Source: Planctomycetota bacterium (GTDB taxonomy: Bacteria; Planctomycetota; GCA-002687715; DRQF01). From it: DNA of 8,063 bases. The translations under genes were made by a program, and so were the position numbers. The notes beneath the pieces were generated by a model. It was not told the DNA's origin and searched no databases. It worked only from the letters and a program-made list of their open reading frames with translations. Every line of letters starts with the position of its first letter. Within the stretch, counting starts at the first letter, position 1. The stretch spans positions 1-8,063 of the forward strand of contig JAJRYU010000454.1 of assembly GCA_024275615.1 (NCBI GenBank), in the 5' to 3' direction. Positions 1 through 6,483 of this stretch are shown here, piece after piece.

Positions 1-2
1 GA

Positions 3-32
3 CAAAAACTTAGGCCGCATGTTGAGTTTTTG
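3..32 (-). terminator. Weak terminator-like hairpin downstream of the ABC operon
   Basis: An 8-bp perfect inverted repeat (CAAAAACT at 3-10, AGTTTTTG at 25-32) encloses a 14-base loop, about 58 bases past the stop codon of the minus-strand ATPase gene. Read on the minus strand, the 3' arm is itself T-rich, which loosely resembles an intrinsic terminator. The stem is A/T-rich, the loop is long, and no separate U-tract follows, so it may not terminate. The rest of 1-89 shows no gene that I can support. Confidence 0.25.
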
Positions 33-89
33 CGACATCGACAATCGAAAGTTGTTGAGGATTTCTTTTGCAAGCTTTGAGGTCTTGGC

Positions 90-800
90 TCAGGAATCGG
101 CAGATGTCTCGTTGATTTCAAGCAGACCATCTTCGATTTCGAAAGTGCGATCCACCAGATCGAGAGACCGGTGATCATGGGTGACAACCAAAACGGCTGC
201 GCCCCTTTGCTTCGCGGCCTTCTTGAATAGTCCCATCACTTGTCGCCCACGTTCTTTGTCCAAAGCTGCGGTTGGCTCGTCCGTGAGCAGGACGCTGGGA
301 TGATTGACCAGGGCTCTGGCGATCGCGACTCGTTGTTGTTGTCCACCTGACAGCTGATTGGGAGCGTTGTCCGCCCGATCGGCAATGCCGAGGTCCTCCA
401 TGATTTCTCGGCATCTGACGCGGGCCTCTGATGGCGAGGTGCCGTCCAGTTCCATAACGACGCGTACGTTTTCCTCGGCACTGAGGAAGGGAATCAAGTT
501 TGAACGTTGAAAGACGAATCCAAGTTCTTGTCGTCGCACACGATTTACATCACCCACTAAGGTGCCGTCTCGAATGACTTGATTGCCACCAATCCAAAGG
601 GAACCGCAATCAGGCCGATTGATTAAGCCGATGATTGTCAGGAGGGTCGATTTGCCGGACCCGGAAGGGCCAAGAAGTGCGACAACTTCTCCTGCTTGCA
701 ATTCGAAATCACAACTTTGCAAGGCTTGGATGAAAGTGTTGCCTTCACCGTAATGCTTCGAAAGTCCTTCCGCTCGCAAAGCAATCTTAGTGGGATTCAT
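90..800 (-). CDS. ABC exporter ATP-binding subunit, DevA/LolD/MacB-like
   Basis: This 236-residue cytoplasmic ATPase should power the permease encoded just upstream. All nucleotide-binding motifs are intact: Walker A GPSGSGKST at residues 44-52, Q-loop glutamine at about 98 (FQRSNLIP), signature LSGGQ at 150-154, Walker B VLLTDE at 170-175, D-loop ALD at 179-181, and switch histidine 208 (VVTHDH). The length and the FQxxNLIP-type Q-loop fit the MacB/LolD/DevA branch, whose members work with FtsX-type permeases as mechanotransmission or export pumps, not as classic importers. The ATG overlaps the permease stop as ATGA, and a purine-rich GAGGTG lies just upstream, so the start is secure and translation is probably coupled. 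It is the last gene of the operon. The substrate cannot be read from this subunit. The DevA assignment within the branch rests on gene order and is inference. Confidence 0.95.
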   Translation of the reverse strand: MNPTKIALRAEGLSKHYGEGNTFIQALQSCDFELQAGEVVALLGPSGSGKSTLLTIIGLINRPDCGSLWIGGNQVIRDGTLVGDVNRVRRQELGFVFQRSNLIPFLSAEENVRVVMELDGTSPSEARVRCREIMEDLGIADRADNAPNQLSGGQQQRVAIARALVNHPSVLLTDEPTAALDKERGRQVMGLFKKAAKQRGAAVLVVTHDHRSLDLVDRTFEIEDGLLEINETSADS

Positions 801-2014
801 GAAGCGAGCACCTCGTTCGGGTCAGCAGCAAGGGCTTTTTTCATACCAATAACACTGGCGGCGATTGAAATGACGATGACAATTCCCAGGAGAGAAAGAC
901 GGTGATCGTTGTCTATGACCACCCGTCTTGGAAAACGATGGAACGTGGCGTTTCCGAGAATGAGAGCGAGCCCGTAAGCGATTCCCCCAAGTAGCAATGA
1001 CTCTTGGAGGATCATGCCGACGATCACATGAGCCTTGGCTCCTAACAATTTCAGCAACGCTATTGAGTGAATCTTATCGACTGTCATGGTGTAGATAATG
1101 AGAGACATAAGGATGGCCGAAATGACAACGAGGAGGCCGCGAAATAGGCCTATTTGCTTCTTCGTCTTTTCGACCACGCCGCCGAGGATGAGCTGGTTTT
1201 GTTCGTCTTGGGAGTAGATGGTCACATCGCGCCATTCTTGAAGTTTGCGTTTCACCGTATCTAAGTCTGCACCTGGTGCTAAGTCGATAAGCACGGCGGC
1301 GATCGGAGACGCTGCAATGGCTGGGATCATGCTGGCCGGGCCGAGCGATCTTTGGCGGAATTTTGGGTCGCGGCCCAGCTCACTCTGCCGCACACGCTTG
1401 GCTCTTGATTCTCGATCCAAGCGGATGGCTTCGTTTGGCTGATTGTATTGAATGGACTGCGCATCTGAACGCGTAAAGAAAACGGCAGCGTCTCCTCCCG
1501 AAGCAAGGAGTCCGTCGGTGATACCAACGACGCGATAGAGATCACGTCCCAAGGGAATCTGCTGTCCCAAACTCAAACCCGCGGATTTGTCAGCAATGCA
1601 TTCGAAGTGAGGCTGAGAAAACGGGCGGCCTTCCATGATTGGCAAGGAGGTTCCTCGGTCATCTGGCCACGAAAGACCAACAGCGGTGAAACGAATCGGC
1701 TTGCCGCTGGGAAGCTCTCTCTGGATCGTGTGGGACACGTAAGACCGGGCTCTGCCAACGCCGTCGACAGCTCGTGCGCGTTCTTCTAAATCGGCGGAAA
1801 TGCGGGAGAGCTCGGCGAATGGCCCTCGCGTGTCTCTTTGAACGACCCAGAGATCACAACCAAGAGAATTCGGCAGTGCCGTTGCATCCTGCAGGATGCC
1901 ATTGTAAATGCCCGTCATCGCCAGCACGACGGTAAGCAGGAGACCCAGCCCCAGGGCGGTCAGTGTAAAACGGCCCCAATCACTGCGAATATCGCGAATG
2001 GCCAGATTCATCAT
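797..2014 (-). CDS. ABC exporter permease, FtsX/MacB-type (DevC-like)
   Basis: This 405-residue inner-membrane permease has the four-helix MacB/FtsX layout. One N-terminal membrane helix lies at about 16-38. A large periplasmic domain at about 40-285 matches a MacB-type periplasmic core. Three C-terminal helices follow at about 288-310, 330-354 and 372-391. The LLKLLGAKAHVI segment before helix 3 and the short ADPNEVLAS-type tail are typical of FtsX-domain permeases, where the cytoplasmic loop contacts the ATPase. Its ATG overlaps the stop of the fusion-protein gene (ATGA), and its own stop overlaps the ATPase start in the same way, so the three subunits are translated from one message. A second Met directly follows the first, so the start is uncertain by one codon. 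By family knowledge, ATP hydrolysis moves the periplasmic domain and drives substrate through a periplasmic adaptor and a TolC-like channel. DevC-type rather than LolC-type is inferred from the neighbouring HlyD-like gene. Confidence 0.92.
   Translation of the reverse strand: MMNLAIRDIRSDWGRFTLTALGLGLLLTVVLAMTGIYNGILQDATALPNSLGCDLWVVQRDTRGPFAELSRISADLEERARAVDGVGRARSYVSHTIQRELPSGKPIRFTAVGLSWPDDRGTSLPIMEGRPFSQPHFECIADKSAGLSLGQQIPLGRDLYRVVGITDGLLASGGDAAVFFTRSDAQSIQYNQPNEAIRLDRESRAKRVRQSELGRDPKFRQRSLGPASMIPAIAASPIAAVLIDLAPGADLDTVKRKLQEWRDVTIYSQDEQNQLILGGVVEKTKKQIGLFRGLLVVISAILMSLIIYTMTVDKIHSIALLKLLGAKAHVIVGMILQESLLLGGIAYGLALILGNATFHRFPRRVVIDNDHRLSLLGIVIVISIAASVIGMKKALAADPNEVLAS
1884..1899. repeat. 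Perfect 16-bp palindrome inside the permease gene
   Basis: GCATCCTGCAGGATGC is self-complementary with no spacer. It lies in the region coding for the junction between membrane helix 1 and the periplasmic domain (around ILQDAT). It may be chance, or a protein-binding or recombination site. Confidence 0.5.
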
Positions 2015-3243
2015 GGCAGCGTCTCGTTTTTGCTTCGGACGATCTTTATTCTCTGATTCGATTTCAGAGGCTTGATGTCACCGGCCACTGGCAAGACAAC
2101 AAGAGCGTTAGCCTCGATGCCCGAGAGAATCTCGATTTGATCTCTGCCTCGCTCACCCAGTTTTAGTTTCAAAAAGACACACCTGCCATCTTTCTCGACG
2201 AAAGTGCCTGCAGACCCGGACCGATGGGCTAGGGCAGCCGCAGGGATGCGGAGAGTGTTCTCTTTCCGCGCGAGTTCGATCCATAGATCAACGCGCTGAC
2301 CGAAGATCAAGTTGTTGGGAGCTTCCTTAAAAGCAACGTCGACCAGAAGTTCGCGCGTTTCGCGATCAACCTCCTTGCCGATTCTCACCACAGTCCCGGC
2401 CATCATCTGGTCCGGAGCGCTGCGCAGAGCGATGCGGCTGGGGAGACCAAGCTTGAGACGATTCAAATATGTTTCGTCGACCCATACGCTGGCCCAAATC
2501 GTCTCGGTTGAGGCGATTCTCAAGATTGTTGTGCCAGGAGCTGCGATATCGCCCACTTCTCGTTCTCGTCGGATTACGATGCCATCGATTGGGCTATAGG
2601 CGATTGTCTTGGTGAGGTCGGCACGCGCTCGGTCCAAGCGACGCTTGGCCGAGAGGATCAATTGACTGCCTTCAACAAGAGCCGCTTGGGAGCGTACCAA
2701 CTCGGCAGCAGCCACCTTGACGCGTTCTTCCGCAACATCGAGAGACTCGGCGGATGAGGCTCCTTTGGCGACCTGAGGGCGAATTCTCTTAATGTTGTCC
2801 TGAGCACCTTCAAGGACGGCTTTCGCACGGTCGATGTCGGCGGCGAGTCGTCTCGAGGTTGATTGAGTGTAAGCCACTTCTTGCTCAGCCAGCGACACTT
2901 CCACTTCGTAGGTCACAGGATCGATCGCCGCCAATCTTTGCCCTTTGACAATGTGGTCGCCTTGGTCGACTTCGAGAGCTGTGACGCGTCCAGTTAGCTC
3001 AAAACCCAGTTCAATTGTCTTTCGACTCTCAATGGAACCGGTTCCGAGAGCTTCGCTTATGATGGAGCCGCGAGAAACTTGGTAAGCAATGACCTCGCGC
3101 TGTTGCCAAAGCAAGGTGTAGACCGCGAAGGCGAAGCCGCCCACAACGATACACCACGTAAAAATGCGTTTCATTAGTCTTCCAAATCGCTTGAGTTCGG
3201 CGTTTTCTTCTCGTGGCTTAGTGTGCTCGAATGGTGTCAACAT
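2011..3243 (-). CDS. HlyD-family periplasmic adaptor (membrane fusion protein, DevB-like)
   Basis: This 410-residue adaptor should link the permease to an outer-membrane channel. The order of parts is: a charged N-terminal tail, one membrane helix at about 26-46, the first half of a biotinyl-lipoyl domain at about 78-108 (GRVTALEVDQGDHIVKGQ), a long alpha-helical coiled-coil hairpin at about 113-211 rich in Ala, Glu and Arg, the second lipoyl half at about 212-243 (SPIDGIVIRR, VGD), then a beta-barrel at about 245-325 and a membrane-proximal domain to the end. This is the standard layout of HlyD/MacA/DevB proteins. A second start, the ATG at 3174, would remove 23 hydrophilic residues and begin MKRIFTW right before the membrane helix. 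It has a better Shine-Dalgarno (GGAAGA about 4 bases away) than the ATG at 3243 and may be the true start. The gene is first in the operon, and its stop overlaps the permease start. No TolC homologue is visible in the window. Confidence 0.92.
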   Translation of the reverse strand: MLTPFEHTKPREENAELKRFGRLMKRIFTWCIVVGGFAFAVYTLLWQQREVIAYQVSRGSIISEALGTGSIESRKTIELGFELTGRVTALEVDQGDHIVKGQRLAAIDPVTYEVEVSLAEQEVAYTQSTSRRLAADIDRAKAVLEGAQDNIKRIRPQVAKGASSAESLDVAEERVKVAAAELVRSQAALVEGSQLILSAKRRLDRARADLTKTIAYSPIDGIVIRREREVGDIAAPGTTILRIASTETIWASVWVDETYLNRLKLGLPSRIALRSAPDQMMAGTVVRIGKEVDRETRELLVDVAFKEAPNNLIFGQRVDLWIELARKENTLRIPAAALAHRSGSAGTFVEKDGRCVFLKLKLGERGRDQIEILSGIEANALVVLPVAGDIKPLKSNQRIKIVRSKNETLP

Positions 3244-3319
3244 TTGCGCTGAAATCCAAAGATCACGGTCGTTCGTTCAACCTGTATAACGTGCTCGGAA
3301 CTATTTTTCAGAGCAGTTG

Positions 3320-3341
3320 AATAACAAGGGGCTATGTTAAT
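3320..3341. promoter_or_regulatory. Candidate operator dyad
   Basis: The outer arms AATAACA (3320-3326) and TGTTAAT (3335-3341) are complementary at six of seven positions around an 8-base centre. The site lies about 77 bases upstream of the 3243 start of the exporter operon, a reasonable place for a dimeric repressor or activator. No regulator gene is adjacent, and dyads of this quality can occur by chance, so this is only a candidate. Confidence 0.25.
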
Positions 3342-3537
3342 CCGCTTTCTTGTTGGAACAGGTTTCACAGGGTGCTTCCACAAAGGAAGTTAGGGGCTTT
3401 CCCGTGTCTGAAAACTCCTAGCGAGAATCCCCTGACGATTTCTTTTGAAACTGGAATCAAACATCATTGCCGTGGTATTCTCTTGAAGTACCAATGCGCC
3501 TCTTTGTCCTATCACCAACAATAAGCCCCTCGTTTCA

Positions 3538-3560
3538 CAGAGCTTCAAGATGAAGCTTTG
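3538..3560 (+). promoter_or_regulatory. Leader hairpin upstream of the cytochrome ribosome-binding site
   Basis: CAGAGCTTCA (3538-3547), loop AGA, and TGAAGCTTTG (3551-3560) form a 10-bp stem with one G-U pair. It ends 24 bases before the Shine-Dalgarno of the cytochrome gene. No U-tract follows, so it is not a terminator. If transcribed it could protect the 5' end or modulate translation. The stem is seen directly; any role is inference. Confidence 0.4.
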
Positions 3561-3584
3561 CGGAACTTCAGAAGAAGAAAGTAC

Positions 3585-3590
3585 AGGAGA
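3585..3590 (+). promoter_or_regulatory. Ribosome-binding site that fixes the cytochrome start at 3597
   Basis: AGGAGA lies 6 bases before the ATG at 3597. That ATG opens directly onto a signal peptide, whereas the in-frame upstream TTG at 3558 would add 13 arginine-rich residues in front of it. The upstream start is therefore rejected. Confidence 0.75.
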
Positions 3591-3596
3591 TTCTCC

Positions 3597-5021
3597 ATGC
3601 AGTTTGTACCGACCCGTTGGTTGGCAGTTCTTGTGTTGATGGCGATGACCGTCCCCGCAGTAGCCCAGCTCCCCGGCCAGCATTCAAATCTCGGTAATCG
3701 CTTGACCCAAGCCGATATCACCGGGGGTTCTATGACGATTCACGACATCCGTCGTGAAGGGCGCAGAATATTCACCACACCATTCAACAAGTTGGATGGT
3801 ATGGGGGATTCTTACGATCCCACCGATCCCGATCACACCAGCCTCTCGAATGGCAATCGCCCTTCGCTTCAAAACAACGGCACTTTTCTCCGCATCAACG
3901 GACTCGATGCTCAGACTTGCCAGGAATGCCACAGTGTTGTCAGCAACGCCACCATTCCCGTCACCTTGGGTATTGGTGGAGTTGGTGCAGCAAATGCCAA
4001 CGCTATTTTCATGCCGACAAACATTGACGTCGCAGATGTTGCCAACAATGGCTACGCTGATTTCAATGGTCGTTTTATTAACCCACCGTTTTTGTTTGGT
4101 GCAGCTGGCATCGAAGCTCTGGGCAAAGAAATGACCACCGATTTGTTGGCCCTCAAGCAACAAGCTTTTTTGAACCCGAATACGATTGTCAGCTTGGACA
4201 CCAAGGGTATCAACTTCGGGACAATCAGCCACGACGGCTCAACTTTTGACACTACGAACGTGGAGGGTATCGAGGACGATCTCGTTGTTCGCCCATTCGG
4301 CCGCAAGGGTGAGAACTTCACAACACGCGATTTCGATCGTGGAGCCGCACGTTTTCACATGGGAATGCAGCCTGTTGAAGTTGTTGGCGCAGGAGTTGAC
4401 GGCGACGGCGACGGTGTTGTCGACGAGCTGACCATCGGCGAAATGTCTGCCCTCCATATGTTTGCCAACTTGCAGAAGAAACCCGTGTTTCGGCCCCGTC
4501 CTGGTGCTGGTTTTGGTTTCTTCCTCTTCAATCAAACTGGATGTGCTGACTGCCACAAGCCGATGTTGATCACCAACACGAACACCCACACCTTCTCCTT
4601 TCCTGACCTTGGCGACGATCCTGCAGCTAATGTCTATGCCTCGGTGAACCTGAGGTCGTTTCCAATGCGGTTCCTAAACGTTCCTGGGGCTGGTGTTGCA
4701 ATCTTCCCATTCGCAGATCTTAAGCGTCATGACATGGGACCTGCATTGGCCGAGTCCTTTGGCTCTCCTCTGGATGCGCAGTTTACGACAGCTCGTCTGT
4801 GGGGTATCGCTGACACGGCTCCTTACATGCACGACGGCAGGGCCTTGTCCTTGGCGGAAGCCGTTGACATGCACGGTGGCGATGCTGCGCAAGCGCGAAC
4901 AAACTTCACCAACTTGCCCAATATTCAGCAAGTCATGATTCTCCAGTTCCTCCGTTCCTTGCGGACGCCCAGGCGTCCGGATGCTGGCCTTGGTGGGCCA
5001 TTGCGGAATGTGAACAACTAG
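3597..5021 (+). CDS. Secreted dihaem cytochrome, DHOR family (putative peroxidase, MauG/CcpA-like)
   Basis: This 474-residue exported protein has a signal peptide at about 1-23 (hydrophobic core LAVLVLMAM, cleavage after AVA). Two c-type haem sites follow, CQECH at 108-112 and CADCH at 316-320. Between them, residues 268-277 form an Asp-rich loop (DGDGDGVVDE) that looks like a calcium site. The C-terminal third carries the family hallmarks: PFADLKRHDMG at about 371-381, ARLWGIADTAPYMHDGRA at about 399-416, HGGDAAQAR at about 426-434, and a closing FLRSL helix. These match the DHOR family (formerly DUF1111), related to bacterial dihaem peroxidases and MauG. The expected role is periplasmic electron transfer or peroxide-dependent oxidation; the real substrate is unknown. 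Candidate second axial ligands are the His and Met of the HDM segment (378-380), but this is unproven. The gene appears monocistronic, with its own terminator, and ends in TAG. Haem attachment would need cytochrome c maturation genes elsewhere. Confidence 0.9.
   Translation: MQFVPTRWLAVLVLMAMTVPAVAQLPGQHSNLGNRLTQADITGGSMTIHDIRREGRRIFTTPFNKLDGMGDSYDPTDPDHTSLSNGNRPSLQNNGTFLRINGLDAQTCQECHSVVSNATIPVTLGIGGVGAANANAIFMPTNIDVADVANNGYADFNGRFINPPFLFGAAGIEALGKEMTTDLLALKQQAFLNPNTIVSLDTKGINFGTISHDGSTFDTTNVEGIEDDLVVRPFGRKGENFTTRDFDRGAARFHMGMQPVEVVGAGVDGDGDGVVDELTIGEMSALHMFANLQKKPVFRPRPGAGFGFFLFNQTGCADCHKPMLITNTNTHTFSFPDLGDDPAANVYASVNLRSFPMRFLNVPGAGVAIFPFADLKRHDMGPALAESFGSPLDAQFTTARLWGIADTAPYMHDGRALSLAEAVDMHGGDAAQARTNFTNLPNIQQVMILQFLRSLRTPRRPDAGLGGPLRNVNN
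4962..4979. repeat. Perfect GC-rich inverted repeat inside the cytochrome 3' end
   Basis: CGGACGCC and GGCGTCCG are exact complements separated by two bases (or a 7-bp stem with a 4-base loop). The repeat lies within codons for RTPRRPDAG, about 40 bases before the stop. No T-tract follows, so it is not a terminator. It may be a chance product of Arg/Pro codons. Confidence 0.5.
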
Positions 5022-5058
5022 TTCAAGAATCAGTCGGACTTTTCCAGGTCGACAACGG

Positions 5059-5091
5059 AAGAAGGCTCGCCAACTGGCGAGCCTTCTTTTT
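5059..5091 (+). terminator. Intrinsic terminator of the cytochrome gene
   Basis: A near-perfect 11- to 12-bp stem, GAAGGCTCGCCA (5061-5072) against TGGCGAGCCTTC (5075-5086), is extended by two A-T pairs from 5059-5060 and followed at once by TTTTT (5087-5091). It starts 38 bases after the cytochrome TAG. On the other strand the stem is followed by TTCCG, without a U-run, so it should mainly stop plus-strand transcription and shield the convergent TPR gene. Confidence 0.92.
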
Positions 5092-5145
5092 CTGGTGTGC
5101 CCATCTTGAATTCACATCGTACGTGCGACGAAGACAGATCGAATT

Positions 5146-5742
5146 CTATTTCTGAGTCTCAATTCGCTTGACCCACTTTTCCAATTCACTGATCTTTGAT
5201 TTCGTTTTCGATTGTTTCGCCAGGGCCAAGAGCCCTCGGAGAGGTCCCAGGAGGACTCTGTGGTTGTCTCCTGCGATTTTGCGCCACGACTTGAGGACAG
5301 CTTCGAAATCACTTCGGGCGGTGTCAATCTTGCCCCATGCTAGGGCAATTCTGCCTCGTTCCAAACGGGCGCTAAGCCTTTGTGGGTCTGTCGGCTTCAA
5401 CTTGCCTTTGAAGAACGCCATAGCCTCTTCAATAGCATTCATAGCCAGTCGATTCTTGTCCTGCAATCGGTAGGCTGCGGCCAAGAGGCACTTCATGTCG
5501 CCGATCTTCGATTGACTTGGCTGAGGAAGTACCGACTCACGCTGGATCGCCTCCAGGAGATGGAGAGATTCTGAAACGAAGTCTCCTTGTCGGCGATCTA
5601 TTTTGGCACGGAGCAAGAGCAGTGTGACCATTTCCGGGTGTCTGGGAGTGACTTTTTCGAGGACCTTTTGCCAACGGTCGCAGGCTTCGTTGGTTTCTTT
5701 CAAGCGGTTGAGGGCTGCTTGAGACTCGGCGATGGCACGCAA
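5146..5742 (-). CDS. C-terminal fragment of the split TPR protein
   Basis: This frame is 198 codons from a TTG at 5742 to TAG at 5146-5148, and is actually open from 5796, directly after the amber. It holds four to five TPR-like helical pairs, for example AIAESQAALNRLKETNEACDRW, LLLLRAKIDRRQGDFVSESLHLLEA and LERGRIALAWGKIDTARSDFEA. There is no signal peptide and no good Shine-Dalgarno near the TTG, so independent translation is unlikely, and if made it would stay in the cytoplasm. I regard it as the 3' half of one gene. Automatic annotation may list it as a separate hypothetical protein. Confidence 0.45.
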   Translation of the reverse strand: MRAIAESQAALNRLKETNEACDRWQKVLEKVTPRHPEMVTLLLLRAKIDRRQGDFVSESLHLLEAIQRESVLPQPSQSKIGDMKCLLAAAYRLQDKNRLAMNAIEEAMAFFKGKLKPTDPQRLSARLERGRIALAWGKIDTARSDFEAVLKSWRKIAGDNHRVLLGPLRGLLALAKQSKTKSKISELEKWVKRIETQK

Positions 5743-5796
5743 GCCACTTGCAGAGCTTGGATTCCCTTTGCCCTTGGATTTGTCATAGACACGGAC

Positions 5797-6483
5797 CTAC
5801 TTTTCCCAAACGGCTATCGCTTCTTGCCACGAACGGCAGTTGCCAAGGCACTTCGCCCGGTATGCAAGAGCGGAGACTAGGTCGATGTGGTCTTGGCCGA
5901 GTTTGCTTTCCATCTTCTTAATGTAGATACCAAGCGTCGCTGCCGCGTCGGCCCAGTGGCTCAATTGTCTTTGAGTCCGCGACAGCAGGTACAAGATCTC
6001 CAACTCCAACTCCAAATTTGAGTCAGCCTCTGCATCTTCTTGGCTGATCTTGAGCGCTTGTTCATAGTTTCTCAGAGCTCCGATCCGATCTTGAGTCTTC
6101 ACTTGGAATCCTCCGACCAAGAGCAATGGGCGTATCCAGGTGTGATCCCCAGGACCCCGATGGAGTTCCTTCGTCAGTCTCAGAGCAGCTTTTGCATGGG
6201 TCAGCGCTTCTCTGCTCTTGTTGCGCAAATCAAATGCTGCAGCACGAAGCGTGTGGGCCTCAATCCTCTGGGCGAGGGTTTCCGGCTTCTTTGGGATGGC
6301 AACCAAGGTGCGGCCCAACAGGTCGACCGCTTCTTCCGCTTTCATGGCGCCGAATGCCGCTTTGCCTCGTTTGAACAAGGTCTGCCAAGACGTGTCGGTT
6401 TCCTGCGCTTTTCCCGTGGTGCAAAAAGCTGAGATGACCAAAACTCCCAGCCACAAAAGAGGTCTCGAACAAGGACGAAGCAT
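5797..6483 (-). CDS. N-terminal fragment of the split TPR protein, with signal peptide
   Basis: This fragment has 228 residues and ends at the internal TAG. The ATG at 6483 is chosen because GGAG lies 6 bases upstream and the protein then opens with MLRPCSRPLLWLGVLVISAF, a good signal peptide, with likely cleavage after GKA at residue 26. A TTG at 6519 would add 12 residues before it and is less likely. The cysteine at 21 follows Ser-Ala-Phe, which does not fit a lipobox, so it is probably not a lipoprotein. Four complete TPR-like units follow (about 30-190), with a fifth cut by the stop. A truncated export product could still be made and fold in part. Confidence 0.6.
   Translation of the reverse strand: MLRPCSRPLLWLGVLVISAFCTTGKAQETDTSWQTLFKRGKAAFGAMKAEEAVDLLGRTLVAIPKKPETLAQRIEAHTLRAAAFDLRNKSREALTHAKAALRLTKELHRGPGDHTWIRPLLLVGGFQVKTQDRIGALRNYEQALKISQEDAEADSNLELELEILYLLSRTQRQLSHWADAAATLGIYIKKMESKLGQDHIDLVSALAYRAKCLGNCRSWQEAIAVWEK

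Larger units (their letters stand above)
3244..3596. promoter_or_regulatory. Divergent intergenic region between exporter operon and cytochrome gene
   Basis: About 350 bases separate the two divergent start codons and must hold promoters for both. I found no convincing sigma70 -35/-10 pair on either strand. The stretch contains a quasi-palindrome at 3320-3341, a small hairpin CTTCC/GGAAG at 3375-3389, a 9-base direct repeat GTTTCACAG at 3362-3370 and 3532-3540, an 8-base inverted pair (AGGGGCTT at 3392-3399, AAGCCCCT at 3523-3530), and a leader hairpin at 3538-3560. Open frames crossing it are short and resemble no known family. Confidence 0.6.
5146..6483 (-). pseudogene. Exported TPR-repeat protein gene interrupted by one in-frame amber codon
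   Basis: Read as one unit this is 446 codons: a signal peptide followed by about nine or ten helical repeats of TPR type up to the terminal TAG. A single TAG at 5797-5799 (codon 229) breaks it. The next 18 codons after that TAG, and then the whole downstream frame, continue in the same reading frame with no gain or loss of bases. The break falls inside the second helix of a repeat (WQEAIAVWEK, stop, VRVYDKSKGKGNP) whose pattern matches the following repeat (NEACDRWQKVLEKVTPRHPE). A one-base change such as CAG or AAG to TAG is the simplest explanation. A sequencing error or readthrough remains possible. TPR proteins act as scaffolds for protein-protein contact, and the signal peptide places this one outside the cytoplasm. 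No enzyme motif is present. It converges on the cytochrome gene and diverges from the gene at 6635. Confidence 0.65.

Noticed and set aside
3385..3411. ECF-sigma-like promoter (GGAAGTT, 15-base spacer, TCTGA)
   Set aside because: It is only a loose match to ECF consensus, the spacing is a little short, it lies nearly 190 bases before the start, and there is no sigma factor gene nearby.
3390..3683. Minus-strand open frame of 97 codons spanning the intergenic region and cytochrome start
   Set aside because: It is antisense to the signal peptide of a clear gene, shows no recognisable fold, and has a composition unlike a real protein.
5797..5799. UAG as a reassigned sense codon (alternative genetic code)
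   Set aside because: UAG also serves as the terminal stop of the cytochrome gene (5019-5021) and of this TPR gene (5146-5148), so global reassignment does not fit.
6415..6425. Lipobox in the TPR protein signal peptide
   Set aside because: The residues before Cys21 are Ser-Ala-Phe. Phe at -1 is not accepted by the lipoprotein signal peptidase pattern, and a good ordinary cleavage site follows at residue 26.
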